In this document: piece after piece, positions 6,977 to 13,931 of the stretch
Layout of the letters: each line of letters begins with the position of its first letter
Numbering within the stretch: position 1 is the stretch's first letter
DNA from: Ectopseudomonas composti
GTDB taxonomy: Bacteria > Pseudomonadota > Gammaproteobacteria > Pseudomonadales > Pseudomonadaceae
Reading direction: 5' to 3'
NCBI RefSeq assembly: GCF_001567565.1
Contig: NZ_LSSW01000033.1
Location: 1-64,000 of the forward strand
Length of the DNA: 64,000 nucleotides
Notes under the pieces: model-generated
Database searches by the model: none
What the model saw: the letters and a program-made list of their open reading frames with translations, nothing else
Told to the model about the DNA's origin: nothing
Translations under genes and position numbers: made by a program

Positions 6977-9091
6977 ATGTATATAAGCAAGGTGATAGTT
7001 GGAAAGTTTCGTCATCTAGAAAATGAAGAGCTTGGTCCGTTTGTGTTTAACCATAAGTCATCTGACTTGGTTGCATTTGCTGGTCCAAATGGTAGTGGGA
7101 AGAGTTCCGTATTGGAGTTAATCGGATATTCTTTGTCTAACTCATATAGCCTGAATTGGCAGCTATCTAGAACGTTTAGCGGTTTCTCATTTGAGGTTGG
7201 GATTGGGTTAAGTCCAGATGAGAAAAGAATTATTATCGATGCCTTGAAGAGTGAGTTGGCGCCAAAAGAGGAACGCCTTTCTCAGCATCTTAAGCAGATA
7301 GATGAAAATAACAATCTTGCTGATGAGCTAAAGGCGGTTGAGAAGAGAAACGTTACTGAAGTTCATCGACGCCCTTTAAAGTATCATTACGATATTCTTG
7401 AATATTTCACGCATAGCGATGTGTATTACAGGGCTTTTGAATACAATCAAGGAGAGTATGGGAAAAACTCCACGCTTCATAATCAAATTCATTCTTATGT
7501 TACGCGGGAATTAAAAGATCTTCTAAAGCGATCATTAGGTTTTTTTCTACGGGCAGACCGGCATTATCCGCAAGCAGGGTTTGATCAGAAGAAAATATTT
7601 CAATATGAGAATGTTAAGCGTAAAGAACATCTTTGGACAATGGCGTTTAATACCAGTGAGTTGCAGTATCGGGATATGTATGAGTTCTTGGTGCAGCAGA
7701 GATATCACTATTTAAGAGAGTTGGGTAATTATCATAATCAGAAGAATAAAGGAGTTCAGGTCGGGGATGAGCCGACCGATCCTTTGTTGCCATATGAGGA
7801 GCTCTTGAATAGGTTGTTCCCGTTCTACAAATTTGCAGACAAAAATGAAGCTGTTCCGTCAAACCTTTTTATAGAAATACCGTCCGGTGAAGTGATTACT
7901 TTTAATGATCTTTCTTCCGGTGAGAAAGAGGTTTTCTTTATACTCTCTTTCTTTATACGGCATAATGTTGAGAATGCAATTATTGTTATCGATGAGCCTG
8001 AGTTGCATCTGCATCCAGAGCTATCTAGGCTTCTAATTAGGAATATGAAGTCGATTCGCAATGGTAATCAAATATGGGTGGCCACGCATAACTCAGAAAT
8101 AATAGATGAAGCTGGTAGAGATAAAGTCATATATGTTGCTAGAGATGTCTCTACTAGAAAGGCTAGATTTATAGCTGGTGAGCATGAGCAGGAAGTAATA
8201 TCTCAGTTGAGAAATATGTTTGGTTTCTCTGGTTATATTGGAGTGGCTAAGAATCTTGTTTTTCTTGAGGGTGATAATTCAAGTCAGGATCGAAAGTTCT
8301 ACAGTGCTCTGTTCCCGGGTGATAGTTCAAATTTTAAGATTGTTCCGTCAAGCAGTAGTAATAATCTGAATAAAATTAACAGCGCTGTTATGTCGATTGT
8401 TCAGGCTAATCTGGGGTGGATGAATTTTTTCCTGATTCGAGATAGGGACTATCTCACAGAGGAAATGGTTATTAAGTATAGGGCTCATTCTGAGGGTAAG
8501 GTTTTTGTTCTGTCGAAACATGAAATAGAAAATTATCTTATTAATTTTGAAGTAATTTCCATTGTTTTGTCAGATATTTTTAACATTGAAAAGAGTCCAA
8601 GTGATGTTAAGAGCTTGTTTCATCAGGCAGCTATTAAGCTATCTTCTGATGTTGTTAGGGATATGGTTTCATTTAGGTTGAATCTTATTATTAGTCCTCA
8701 AGATTTTTCTGTTGGCAAGGTCCTAAGCAAACAGCCTTACTTCGACTCAAGTGATGGGCAGGTGGTCCCGAAAGAAAGCTGTACTGAGGTTCTAAAAAAT
8801 AAATTCAGTGGTGCTGCGCAGCAAATACATATGTCGCTAGCATCTTCGCTATCTCAGGATAGAATTGTTGCTATCTTAAGTGAGTGTGAGATGGAAGTGC
8901 AGTCGGCGCTTGAGTCGGATTTATGGATGAGTTTGTTTCCAGGTAAGGAATTAATAGAAACAGTATCAAAGCAGTTGGGGATTTCTAATCCAATTAGTTT
9001 TCAGAACTCTCTGATAAAAGAGTTTTCCAGTAACAGAGGTTATATTGACTCTGAGATTGAGGGGATATTTGATAGAATTAATTCTAACTAG
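6977..9091 (+). CDS. AAA/ABC-type ATPase fused to DUF4435 (TOPRIM-like), PARIS-like defence protein
   Basis: The 704-residue protein has an N-terminal ABC/AAA15 ATPase: Walker A GPNGSGKSS at about 36-44, Walker B IVIDEPELHLHP near 336-347 and a switch VATHNSEIIDEAG near 370. The C-terminal third has LVFLEGDNSSQDRKFY (about 426-441), FLIRDRDY (about 483) and KHEIENYLI (about 513), the conserved Glu, DxD and ENYL features of DUF4435. In PARIS systems, AriA (AAA15 ATPase) and AriB (DUF4435 toxin nuclease) are separate or fused; this layout fits the fused kind. It is AT-rich versus neighbours. An OLD-family nuclease is the alternative. Confidence 0.7.
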   Translation: MYISKVIVGKFRHLENEELGPFVFNHKSSDLVAFAGPNGSGKSSVLELIGYSLSNSYSLNWQLSRTFSGFSFEVGIGLSPDEKRIIIDALKSELAPKEERLSQHLKQIDENNNLADELKAVEKRNVTEVHRRPLKYHYDILEYFTHSDVYYRAFEYNQGEYGKNSTLHNQIHSYVTRELKDLLKRSLGFFLRADRHYPQAGFDQKKIFQYENVKRKEHLWTMAFNTSELQYRDMYEFLVQQRYHYLRELGNYHNQKNKGVQVGDEPTDPLLPYEELLNRLFPFYKFADKNEAVPSNLFIEIPSGEVITFNDLSSGEKEVFFILSFFIRHNVENAIIVIDEPELHLHPELSRLLIRNMKSIRNGNQIWVATHNSEIIDEAGRDKVIYVARDVSTRKARFIAGEHEQEVISQLRNMFGFSGYIGVAKNLVFLEGDNSSQDRKFYSALFPGDSSNFKIVPSSSSNNLNKINSAVMSIVQANLGWMNFFLIRDRDYLTEEMVIKYRAHSEGKVFVLSKHEIENYLINFEVISIVLSDIFNIEKSPSDVKSLFHQAAIKLSSDVVRDMVSFRLNLIISPQDFSVGKVLSKQPYFDSSDGQVVPKESCTEVLKNKFSGAAQQIHMSLASSLSQDRIVAILSECEMEVQSALESDLWMSLFPGKELIETVSKQLGISNPISFQNSLIKEFSSNRGYIDSEIEGIFDRINSN

Positions 9092-9258
9092 AGTAAGCCA
9101 TTTAGGGGTGGAATGGCTGATTAAAGTCCCATCCCTCTTTGTTGCAGGCTTAACAGCATCTATCGCTTTTGTGAGTGTTATTTATTTCTCTAAAAATACA
9201 ACTAGAGATCACCCAGGCAAAGCCCGTAATTATCTTAATACATTCCTTCACTTTCTTT

Positions 9259-9341
9259 CGGGCATGCCAGTGCCTAGCTGTTTCCTGGATAATCGCTATC
9301 CCGCGTTGGGTTGGCTCAAGTTTCGGTTGGCTTCGTCATAG
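9259..9341. repeat. 83-bp cargo-boundary repeat, copy 2
   Basis: This is the second copy of the repeat described at 6225-6307. It encodes the C-terminus of the nearer repressor and lies between the ATPase cargo and that gene. Confidence 0.85.
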
Positions 9342-9565
9342 TCAGGGCTGGTCTGGCCAATCTCGGGTGCTATTTGCCCGCTCGCGATCCAGAAGGCGTA
9401 TTCTGGGAACATCTGCACGATGGCCTCAATGTCCTGTTCGTTGGCTCGTCGCTTTCCATTTCTCAGGTGATACCAGCTGCTGCGGTCTATGCCAGTCAGC
9501 TTCTCAAGCTTAGGGGCTGAGAGCTTCTTTCTGTCCCATACGGCTATCAATCGTTCTCTGATCAT
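9296..9565 (-). CDS. Repressor C-like HTH protein, second copy
   Basis: The 89-residue protein starts MIRERLIAVWDRKKLSAPKL and has a helix-turn-helix around residues 15-40 (KLEKLTGIDRSSWYHLRNGK). The middle is MFPEYAFWIASGQIAPEIGQ and the tail YDEANRNLSQPNAG. Size and tail match the Pf-type repressor immediately upstream (9636-9902). The N-terminal DNA-binding half is clearly diverged, so it probably reads a different operator. It lies 70 bases downstream of the other repressor on the same strand, facing the ATPase gene. It may give immunity against a related phage. Confidence 0.8.
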   Translation of the reverse strand: MIRERLIAVWDRKKLSAPKLEKLTGIDRSSWYHLRNGKRRANEQDIEAIVQMFPEYAFWIASGQIAPEIGQTSPDYDEANRNLSQPNAG

Positions 9566-9598
9566 TCCTTGATTACTTGCTCCGATTCCTTTCCTTAA

Positions 9599-9681
9599 CG
9601 GGCATACCAGCGCCTAGCTGCTTCCTGGGTGATCGCTATCCCGCGTTGGGTTGGCTCAAGTTTCGGTTGGCTTCGTCATAG
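9599..9681. repeat. 83-bp cargo-boundary repeat, copy 3
   Basis: This is the third copy of the repeat at 6225-6307. It contains the end of the operator-proximal repressor gene and the 40 bases after its stop. Confidence 0.85.
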
Positions 9682-9902
9682 GCTGGGCTGGTCTGGCCGA
9701 TCTCCGGCGCAGTTTTCCCGCTAGCCAGCCATAGGGCGTACTGGGGGTAAATCTTCACCAGTACGTCGATCTCGTCCGCGCTTACGCGTACAGCGCCCTT
9801 GCTGACGTTTCTCCAGCGCTCGTAATCCCCGCCTTGTTCGCTTGCTTTTTTCGGGCCTACCAGCTTGATCAATACGCGTGCTCTATCGGCTGCGCTTTCC
9901 AT
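9636..9902 (-). CDS. Pf-type repressor C, operator-proximal copy
   Basis: The 88-residue protein begins MESAADRARVLIKLVGPKKA. This ATG leaves a normal divergent intergenic region, while the longer frame to 10061 would run through the operator. It carries an HTH-like region (ASEQGGDYERWRNVSKGAVR), the conserved YPQYALWLASGKTAPEIGQ segment and the tail YDEANRNLSQPNAG. In Pf phages the repressor gene sits divergently beside the excisionase gene and keeps the lytic operon off. The palindromic operator at 9945-9981 lies in exactly that gap. Confidence 0.8.
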   Translation of the reverse strand: MESAADRARVLIKLVGPKKASEQGGDYERWRNVSKGAVRVSADEIDVLVKIYPQYALWLASGKTAPEIGQTSPAYDEANRNLSQPNAG

Positions 9903-9944
9903 ATAGAAAATATTTCCTGAGTAGTAATTGCTCCATCGTGGGGG

Positions 9945-9981
9945 ATGGGTAACAATCACTCCATGGGTAGCTATTACCCAT
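9945..9981. promoter_or_regulatory. Palindromic operator between repressor and excisionase-like gene
   Basis: ATGGGTA (9963-9969) and TACCCAT (9975-9981) form an inverted repeat with a 5-base spacer, and a third ATGGGTA half-site lies at 9945-9951. The position between divergent regulator genes suggests binding by repressor C or the excisionase; the binding protein is inferred. Confidence 0.6.
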
Positions 9982-10025
9982 TTCGTTGGTTGCTTATCAA
10001 TGCCGAACATAGTGGAACAAAGCTT

Positions 10026-10244
10026 ATGGATACGGAAGGTCTCGACCCGCAAAAGCTGCACGGTGCACCACCCTTGATGCCGTGGCAGAAGTTCGCCGAG
10101 TGGATCGGCATGGGCGACGAACCCATCGTTGTACGCACCTGGGTAGAACGTAACTACCTGCCTTCGCAGAAGGTCGGCAAACGCACCATGGTCAACGTGG
10201 CGTTGCTGACCCGCCAGCTACTGGAACAGGAGTGGACGCTGTGA
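10026..10244 (+). CDS. Excisionase-like HTH protein (Pf XisF type)
   Basis: The 72-residue protein starts MDTEGLDPQKLHGAPPLMPW. Its core WQKFAEWIGM, then VRTWVERNYLPSQKVGKR, is the winged-helix pattern of phage Cox/AlpA/excisionase proteins: a helix ending in a tryptophan, then a LPSxKVGxR wing. The frame is open upstream through the operator, but this ATG is preferred because it clears the operator. In Pf phages the excisionase is the first gene of the early operon, divergent from the repressor, as here. Its stop overlaps the next GTG start. Confidence 0.75.
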   Translation: MDTEGLDPQKLHGAPPLMPWQKFAEWIGMGDEPIVVRTWVERNYLPSQKVGKRTMVNVALLTRQLLEQEWTL

Positions 10245-10405
10245 GCCGAACAGACCCGCAATTCAAGCTGCGCGTACCGCCAGAGCTGCGCGCCAAGATC
10301 GAACAGTCCGCCTTCGCCTCGCGCCGTTCGATGAACTCGGAAGTCGTCATTCGCCTGGAAGCGAGCTACGCCCAGGACAAGCCAGCAAAGGAGCCCACGC
10401 CATGA
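10241..10405 (+). CDS. Arc-like ribbon-helix-helix DNA-binding protein
   Basis: A 54-residue product from a GTG that overlaps the preceding stop by four bases. The sequence DPQFKLRVPPELRAKIEQSA followed by SRRSMNSEVVIRLE is the Arc/MetJ pattern: a beta strand, two helices, and the NSEV turn. Such dimeric RHH proteins repress transcription in phages. It sits in a tightly overlapping early operon between the excisionase-like gene and another HTH gene and ends in ATGA, which is the next start. The product is short but the family match and coupling make it convincing. Confidence 0.8.
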   Translation: MSRTDPQFKLRVPPELRAKIEQSAFASRRSMNSEVVIRLEASYAQDKPAKEPTP

Positions 10406-10614
10406 CACACGTAATAGGCCGCGATCTGTGTGCCATCGATACCTTCGCCACCGCTTGTGGCGTTGAGGAACAGGAGGTGCGCGGCTGGGTACAGAACGGC
10501 ACCCTGCCAAGCGTCAAGCTGGGCGATCAACGCTTCATCAACGTCAGTCGCCTGCAGGCCGATCTGCTGAGCGGAAAGGATGTCTTTGACGCGGGGGACT
10601 ATGACCATGACTAG
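10402..10614 (+). CDS. Small HTH (MerR/excisionase-like) protein
   Basis: The 70-residue protein starts MTHVIGRDLCAIDTFATACG. Its middle, ACGVEEQEVRGWVQNGTLPS followed by VKLGDQRFINVSRLQADLL, repeats the HTH plus LPSxKLGxxR wing seen in the excisionase-like protein two genes upstream. The two are therefore likely ancient paralogues. The start overlaps the previous stop (ATGA). It probably binds DNA for gene control or recombination; which of the two is the true directionality factor cannot be told from sequence alone. Confidence 0.75.
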   Translation: MTHVIGRDLCAIDTFATACGVEEQEVRGWVQNGTLPSVKLGDQRFINVSRLQADLLSGKDVFDAGDYDHD

Positions 10615-11005
10615 CACTGGCCTGACTCTAGATGCCGCAAGCGCAGTCGACTACATCGGCCAGACCGTTCTGGTCGAACTGTACTGGGATGATGAACCGG
10701 AGACCGTCTGGCATTGCCTGCATATCGTCGGTGTCATGCTGCCCGTTGAGGGTGTGTATCCGCATGGATGCTTCATGACCCTGGATCTGAACGGCAGTGA
10801 CGACTTTCCGAATGAGGTGTTCTTTACGAACATCCGCACTATCAGGGCGATGCGGCACCGCGACCGGCGTGGTTCCGGCAACGTACTGGGCCGCATGACC
10901 CTGACCCATTCCGCCGATGGTTCCGGGTCAGGGGCCGCGCTCCCGGCTCGTCGGAACAGCTCCACCGTTCCGGCGAACGGAAGCACGGGCGCAGCGCACC
11001 CTTGA
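10601..11005 (+). CDS. Hypothetical protein of the element's early operon
   Basis: About 134 residues from MTMTSTGLTLDAASAVDYIG; an ATG two codons later (10607) is equally possible, both behind a GGGGG ribosome site and overlapping the end of the previous gene. The first about 95 residues look like a compact beta-rich domain (GQTVLVELYWDDEPETVWHC, PHGCFMTLDLNGSDDFPNEV, FFTNIRTIRAM). The last 40 are low-complexity Arg/Ser/Gly. I do not recognise a family. It takes the place where Pf phages keep the ssDNA-binding protein, but no OB-fold signature is visible. Confidence 0.6.
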   Translation: MTMTSTGLTLDAASAVDYIGQTVLVELYWDDEPETVWHCLHIVGVMLPVEGVYPHGCFMTLDLNGSDDFPNEVFFTNIRTIRAMRHRDRRGSGNVLGRMTLTHSADGSGSGAALPARRNSSTVPANGSTGAAHP

Positions 11006-11453
11006 CCCCACACCATGAAAACGAGCCTGACCACGGGAGAGTGGGGTAGCTTCACCACCCCGCGCTCCCGAGCCCTCGGCGGCAAGAGTGGGATGACAAG
11101 GGCAAAGCCCTTGGTGTTGATCTTCAACGCCCGCCAGTGCCGCACAACCTCCACGTCTGATCCTGGGCGTTCCCGCCTGCATCTGCTCCCGCCCACACCT
11201 GAAACCCTGCCGGGCTTCCTCGCGTTGATCCTTTACCTGCTGCTGTCCGCCTGGGGGAATAACTGGGTCTCCATGATGAGGCCAGGAAGCCCCTCGCCGA
11301 GCGCCTGGACAGTGACAGACGAAGGATGCGGGCCGGCGGTGGGGTTGCGTGCGAGGCACGAGCGCGGGTGCGCGCCGCCGGCCCGCTGACGCCCCTGTAG
11401 CACGTCAGAGAGTTAGAGAAAAACTTCCGCATTAATCAGCAATAGGTGAACAG
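11006..11453. other. Non-coding region before the replication gene, candidate origin
   Basis: These 448 bases separate the early operon from the replication gene. A 124-residue plus-strand frame here (from 11015) lacks a ribosome site and has erratic composition despite a short hydrophobic patch. The right part holds a large inverted repeat with a nested hairpin (11328-11386). In filamentous phages, replication origins and packaging hairpins lie in such intergenic stretches beside the replication gene. Confidence 0.5.
11328..11386. repeat. 12-bp perfect inverted repeat with nested hairpin
   Basis: GCGGGCCGGCGG (11328-11339) and CCGCCGGCCCGC (11375-11386) pair perfectly around a 35-base interior. 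That interior contains a second hairpin, CGTGC (11348-11352) with GCACG (11356-11360). It is a candidate single-strand or double-strand origin or packaging signal, 68 bases before the replication gene. Confidence 0.6.
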
Positions 11454-12734
11454 ATGAGAAAGCCAAAAGACTTCCTGAGACTCGACATGCTGGCCCGTGA
11501 AGACGCGAATGGCCGCCTGTACGTTGATCCAAGCACAACCCGTTTTGTCGACCTGTCGAAAGTCCGTCTGTTGCACTGCGGCGTCGATACCGTCCGCCAG
11601 TTGTATCGTGGCCTGATCCGCCCGGACATCATGTGCCTGTTCGACAAGCCCGGCACCATTGTCGATTTCGCGGGTGAACGTTGGCATGCCGGACGGGTCG
11701 GCAAGGATTCGGGCTACCAGTACAAGCTCCAGAATGCCGACCTTGGGTTCATCCTGCTGGTGAAGAACTTCAACGCCAAGCAAGAGAACATCGGCCCACA
11801 CCTGAAAGTCGAAGTGTCACCCCATGCCATCGACAGCCTGTCGCCTGAGCGCCTGCAGGCCCGCATGGATTTCTATGCCGAACAGATCCTCACGCACGTT
11901 GAAGTGAACCAGTGCGCCGTCCACATCGCCCTGGATCTGCAAGGCTGGCAACCGCCCGTTGACTTGGTCGCTCACATGCACTGCCGCGCCCGTGCTGCCC
12001 GCGATATCTCCGGCATCAAGGAAATCCAGTGGACCCTGGAGTCGGCCACCTACGGCAAAGGCCAGTCCTACCTGTTCGGCTCGGCGGGGAGTGTCCAGCT
12101 GGGTATCTACAACAAAACCATACAGGCCCGTGCTGCCGACAAGCTCGACTACTGGGAAGGCGTCTGGAAGCGTCGTGACAGCTTCGACGAAGGCGACCCG
12201 GACAACTACGATCCCGAACAAGATGTGTGGCGCGTAGAGCTGCGTTATCACCACTCCGTCATCCAGCAATTCGCCACTGGCTCGGTCGATCTGCACACCG
12301 GCAACGCCATTGAAACGAATAGCTTTGCCGGCTTCGCGCCCCACCTCGACGGCCTCTGGCGCTATGGCCTGGGGCAATTCAAACTGCTGGCCCGCCCTGG
12401 GTACTTCGAACCCATCTGGACCCTGATCCGTGACGACGCCCGCGTCGATCTACCGGTCGATTCCCTGCTCGATGACACCGAATACAAGCGCAGCTACAAG
12501 ACGTCTCGCGGCTTCTCCGGCAAGAACGTGGAACTGTTCCTGGGAAACTTCGTTAGCCTGCTGGCAAGGGAGCGAGTGGGCGTAAAAAAGGCGTTCTCCA
12601 CCCTAAAACAATGGGACTGTTGGCCCGTTATACGGGATCACTACGCGGCCAAGGAAATGAGTGAGCGTGACCTCTACAAGCACATAAAAAACATCCTGGA
12701 GGAACGACACGTCAGGTGGGGCAGGGCGGTCTGA
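11454..12734 (+). CDS. Pf1-type phage replication initiation protein
   Basis: The 426-residue protein matches the replication initiator of Pf phages (about 424 residues, PA0727-like, Phage_CRI family) in length and in position directly upstream of the integrase. Recognisable stretches are QLYRGLIRPDIMCLFDKPGT, the CAVHIALDLQGWQP strand near 163-176, TYGKGQSYLFGSAGSVQLGI and VWRVELRYHHSVIQQF. It should nick one strand at the element's origin and start rolling-circle replication. GTGAACAG precedes the ATG; the stop overlaps the integrase start (TGATG), so the two are translationally coupled. Confidence 0.9.
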   Translation: MRKPKDFLRLDMLAREDANGRLYVDPSTTRFVDLSKVRLLHCGVDTVRQLYRGLIRPDIMCLFDKPGTIVDFAGERWHAGRVGKDSGYQYKLQNADLGFILLVKNFNAKQENIGPHLKVEVSPHAIDSLSPERLQARMDFYAEQILTHVEVNQCAVHIALDLQGWQPPVDLVAHMHCRARAARDISGIKEIQWTLESATYGKGQSYLFGSAGSVQLGIYNKTIQARAADKLDYWEGVWKRRDSFDEGDPDNYDPEQDVWRVELRYHHSVIQQFATGSVDLHTGNAIETNSFAGFAPHLDGLWRYGLGQFKLLARPGYFEPIWTLIRDDARVDLPVDSLLDDTEYKRSYKTSRGFSGKNVELFLGNFVSLLARERVGVKKAFSTLKQWDCWPVIRDHYAAKEMSERDLYKHIKNILEERHVRWGRAV

Positions 12735-13759
12735 TGGCGATCATCCAACAACCTGACGGACGCTGGAAGGTCGACGTCGAACCCATCAAGGGCCGGCGCT
12801 TCCGCAAGACCTTCAAGACCAAGACCGAGGCACAACGGTTCGAAACGTCCTGCCGGGCCAAGGTGATGGAAACGCCCGAGTGGGCACCCAAGCCAAAGGA
12901 TCGCCGCAAGCTCTCTGAGCTGTTCGCCCGCTACTACGATCTGCACGGTCACACCCTGGCTGACTCCAAGCGCTTGCAGCAGGTGTTGGCAAACATCGCT
13001 CGCGACCTGGGCGACCCGCTCGCGGTCAAGTTCACCGCTGACCAGTTCTGCACCCTGCGCGGCAAGCAACTGGCTGAGGGCATGCACGGCAAGACGCTGA
13101 ACAACCGCTTGGGCTACGTGAAGTCGGTATTCAACGAGCTGCATCGCCTAGGTGATATCGACTACCCGAACCCGTTGGCCAAGGTGCGTCCGTTACGCCT
13201 GCAGGAACGCCCGCTGTCGTACCTCACCCAAGAGCAGATAGCCGAGCTGCTGGAGACCTTCGACCACTACCCGAACTGCACGCATATGGCGTTGATTGCT
13301 CGCGTCTGTCTGGCCACCGGGGCACGTTGGGGAGAGGCTCAGGGGCTGGTGCCGTCCAGGGTGAAGAATGGCGCTGTGACCTTCGCCAATACCAAGTCGA
13401 GACGCACACGAACCGTGCCGATCGCGCCCGCCCTGGAGCGCATGCTGTTGGACTATTTCAGGGAGTACGGGCCGTTCCCGAACTGCATCCGGCATTTCAG
13501 CCGAGTGCTGCTGTCGACCTCGATCACGCTTCCGGCCGGACAAGCCACGCACGTTCTGCGGCACACCTTCGCCAGTCACTTCGTTATGGCCGGTGGCAAT
13601 ATCTTGACCTTGCAGAAGGTCCTAGGGCATTCCTCGGTGACGATGACCATGCGCTATGCACACTTGTCGCCTGATCACCTGCAGGATGCGCTTCGGCTAA
13701 ATCCCATCGTCGACACTTTATCGACACTTCCAAAACCCGGAAACGAAAAAGCCCCGTAA
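12734..13759 (+). CDS. Tyrosine recombinase, Pf-type integrase
   Basis: The 341-residue protein starts MAIIQQPDGRWKVDVEPIKG at the ATG that overlaps the replication-gene stop; an in-frame GTG 18 bases earlier is less likely. After an N-terminal arm-binding and core-binding part, the catalytic domain shows Arg in LATGARWGEAQGL, Lys in NTKSRRTRTVPI, HVLRHTFASHF, LGHSSVTMTMRYAH and the tyrosine nucleophile within RYAH. It corresponds to PA0728 of Pf4, which inserts at a tRNA-Gly gene. It ends 26 bases before the tRNA-Gly att, as expected for an integrase beside its own site. Confidence 0.92.
   Translation: MAIIQQPDGRWKVDVEPIKGRRFRKTFKTKTEAQRFETSCRAKVMETPEWAPKPKDRRKLSELFARYYDLHGHTLADSKRLQQVLANIARDLGDPLAVKFTADQFCTLRGKQLAEGMHGKTLNNRLGYVKSVFNELHRLGDIDYPNPLAKVRPLRLQERPLSYLTQEQIAELLETFDHYPNCTHMALIARVCLATGARWGEAQGLVPSRVKNGAVTFANTKSRRTRTVPIAPALERMLLDYFREYGPFPNCIRHFSRVLLSTSITLPAGQATHVLRHTFASHFVMAGGNILTLQKVLGHSSVTMTMRYAHLSPDHLQDALRLNPIVDTLSTLPKPGNEKAP
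13709..13726. repeat. Paired TCGACA repeats, putative integrase arm sites (right arm)
   Basis: GTCGACACTTTATCGACA lies inside the integrase 3' end about 60 bases from the att core and mirrors the doubled motif of the left arms (4017, 6585). Overlap of arm sites with the integrase gene end is common in phages. Confidence 0.45.
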
Positions 13760-13771
13760 AAACAGGGCTTT
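13748..13771 (-). terminator. Hairpin after tRNA-Gly and integrase
   Basis: AAAGCCC (13748-13754) pairs with GGGCTTT (13765-13771). Read on the minus strand it follows the tRNA and runs into TTTTTCG, a good intrinsic terminator. It can also serve the integrase on the plus strand. Confidence 0.7.
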
Positions 13772-13784
13772 AACTTTGCGATTT

Positions 13785-13810
13785 TGGAGCGGGTGATGGG
13801 AATCGAACCC
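13785..13810. repeat. att core inside tRNA-Gly
   Basis: These 26 bases are identical to 6468-6493. Together they define the ends of the right-hand element. Confidence 0.9.
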
Positions 13811-13858
13811 ACGGCTCTAGCTTGGGAAGCTAGGGTATTACCATTATACGACACCCGC
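13785..13858 (-). tRNA. tRNA-Gly (anticodon CCC), integration target
   Basis: The 74-nt gene reads GCGGGTGTCGTATAATGGTA at the 5' end, has anticodon loop TTCCCAA (anticodon CCC) on a CTAGC/GCTAG stem, the T loop GGTTCGATTCC, and an encoded CCA. The acceptor arms GCGGGTG and CACCCGC pair. The element sits at its 3' end and restores the full sequence, so the tRNA stays functional. Confidence 0.96.
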
Positions 13859-13931
13859 AGCGGGTGCCTTTATACCGGAAGCGGCGGCGGAAATGAAGCG
13901 CAAAGCGTATCCGCTTTGCGCTCGGTGCCCG

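Larger units (their letters stand above)
6494..13810. mobile_element. Pf-like integrative element at tRNA-Gly, lacking virion genes
   Basis: The element runs from the internal att (6468-6493) to the att within tRNA-Gly (13785-13810). Gene order is cargo, repressor, operator, excisionase-like gene, small regulators, Pf1-type replication protein and integrase, which matches the two ends of Pf prophages such as Pf1/Pf4. The middle block of Pf phages (ssDNA-binding protein, coat proteins, adsorption protein, Zot) has no recognisable counterpart; only about 1.2 kb separates the excisionase from the replication gene. It therefore looks like a satellite or streamlined plasmid-like episome. Mobility needs testing. 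Confidence 0.8.

Noticed and set aside
9045..9341. 98-residue frame after the ATPase gene
   Set aside because: It overlaps the ATPase end and then runs antisense over the boundary repeat; the region 9092-9295 shows no convincing gene.
11015..11389. 124-residue frame before the replication gene, with a hydrophobic patch suggestive of a coat protein
   Set aside because: No ribosome site, no signal sequence of coat type, mixed Arg/Ser/Pro composition, and it crosses the large inverted repeat.
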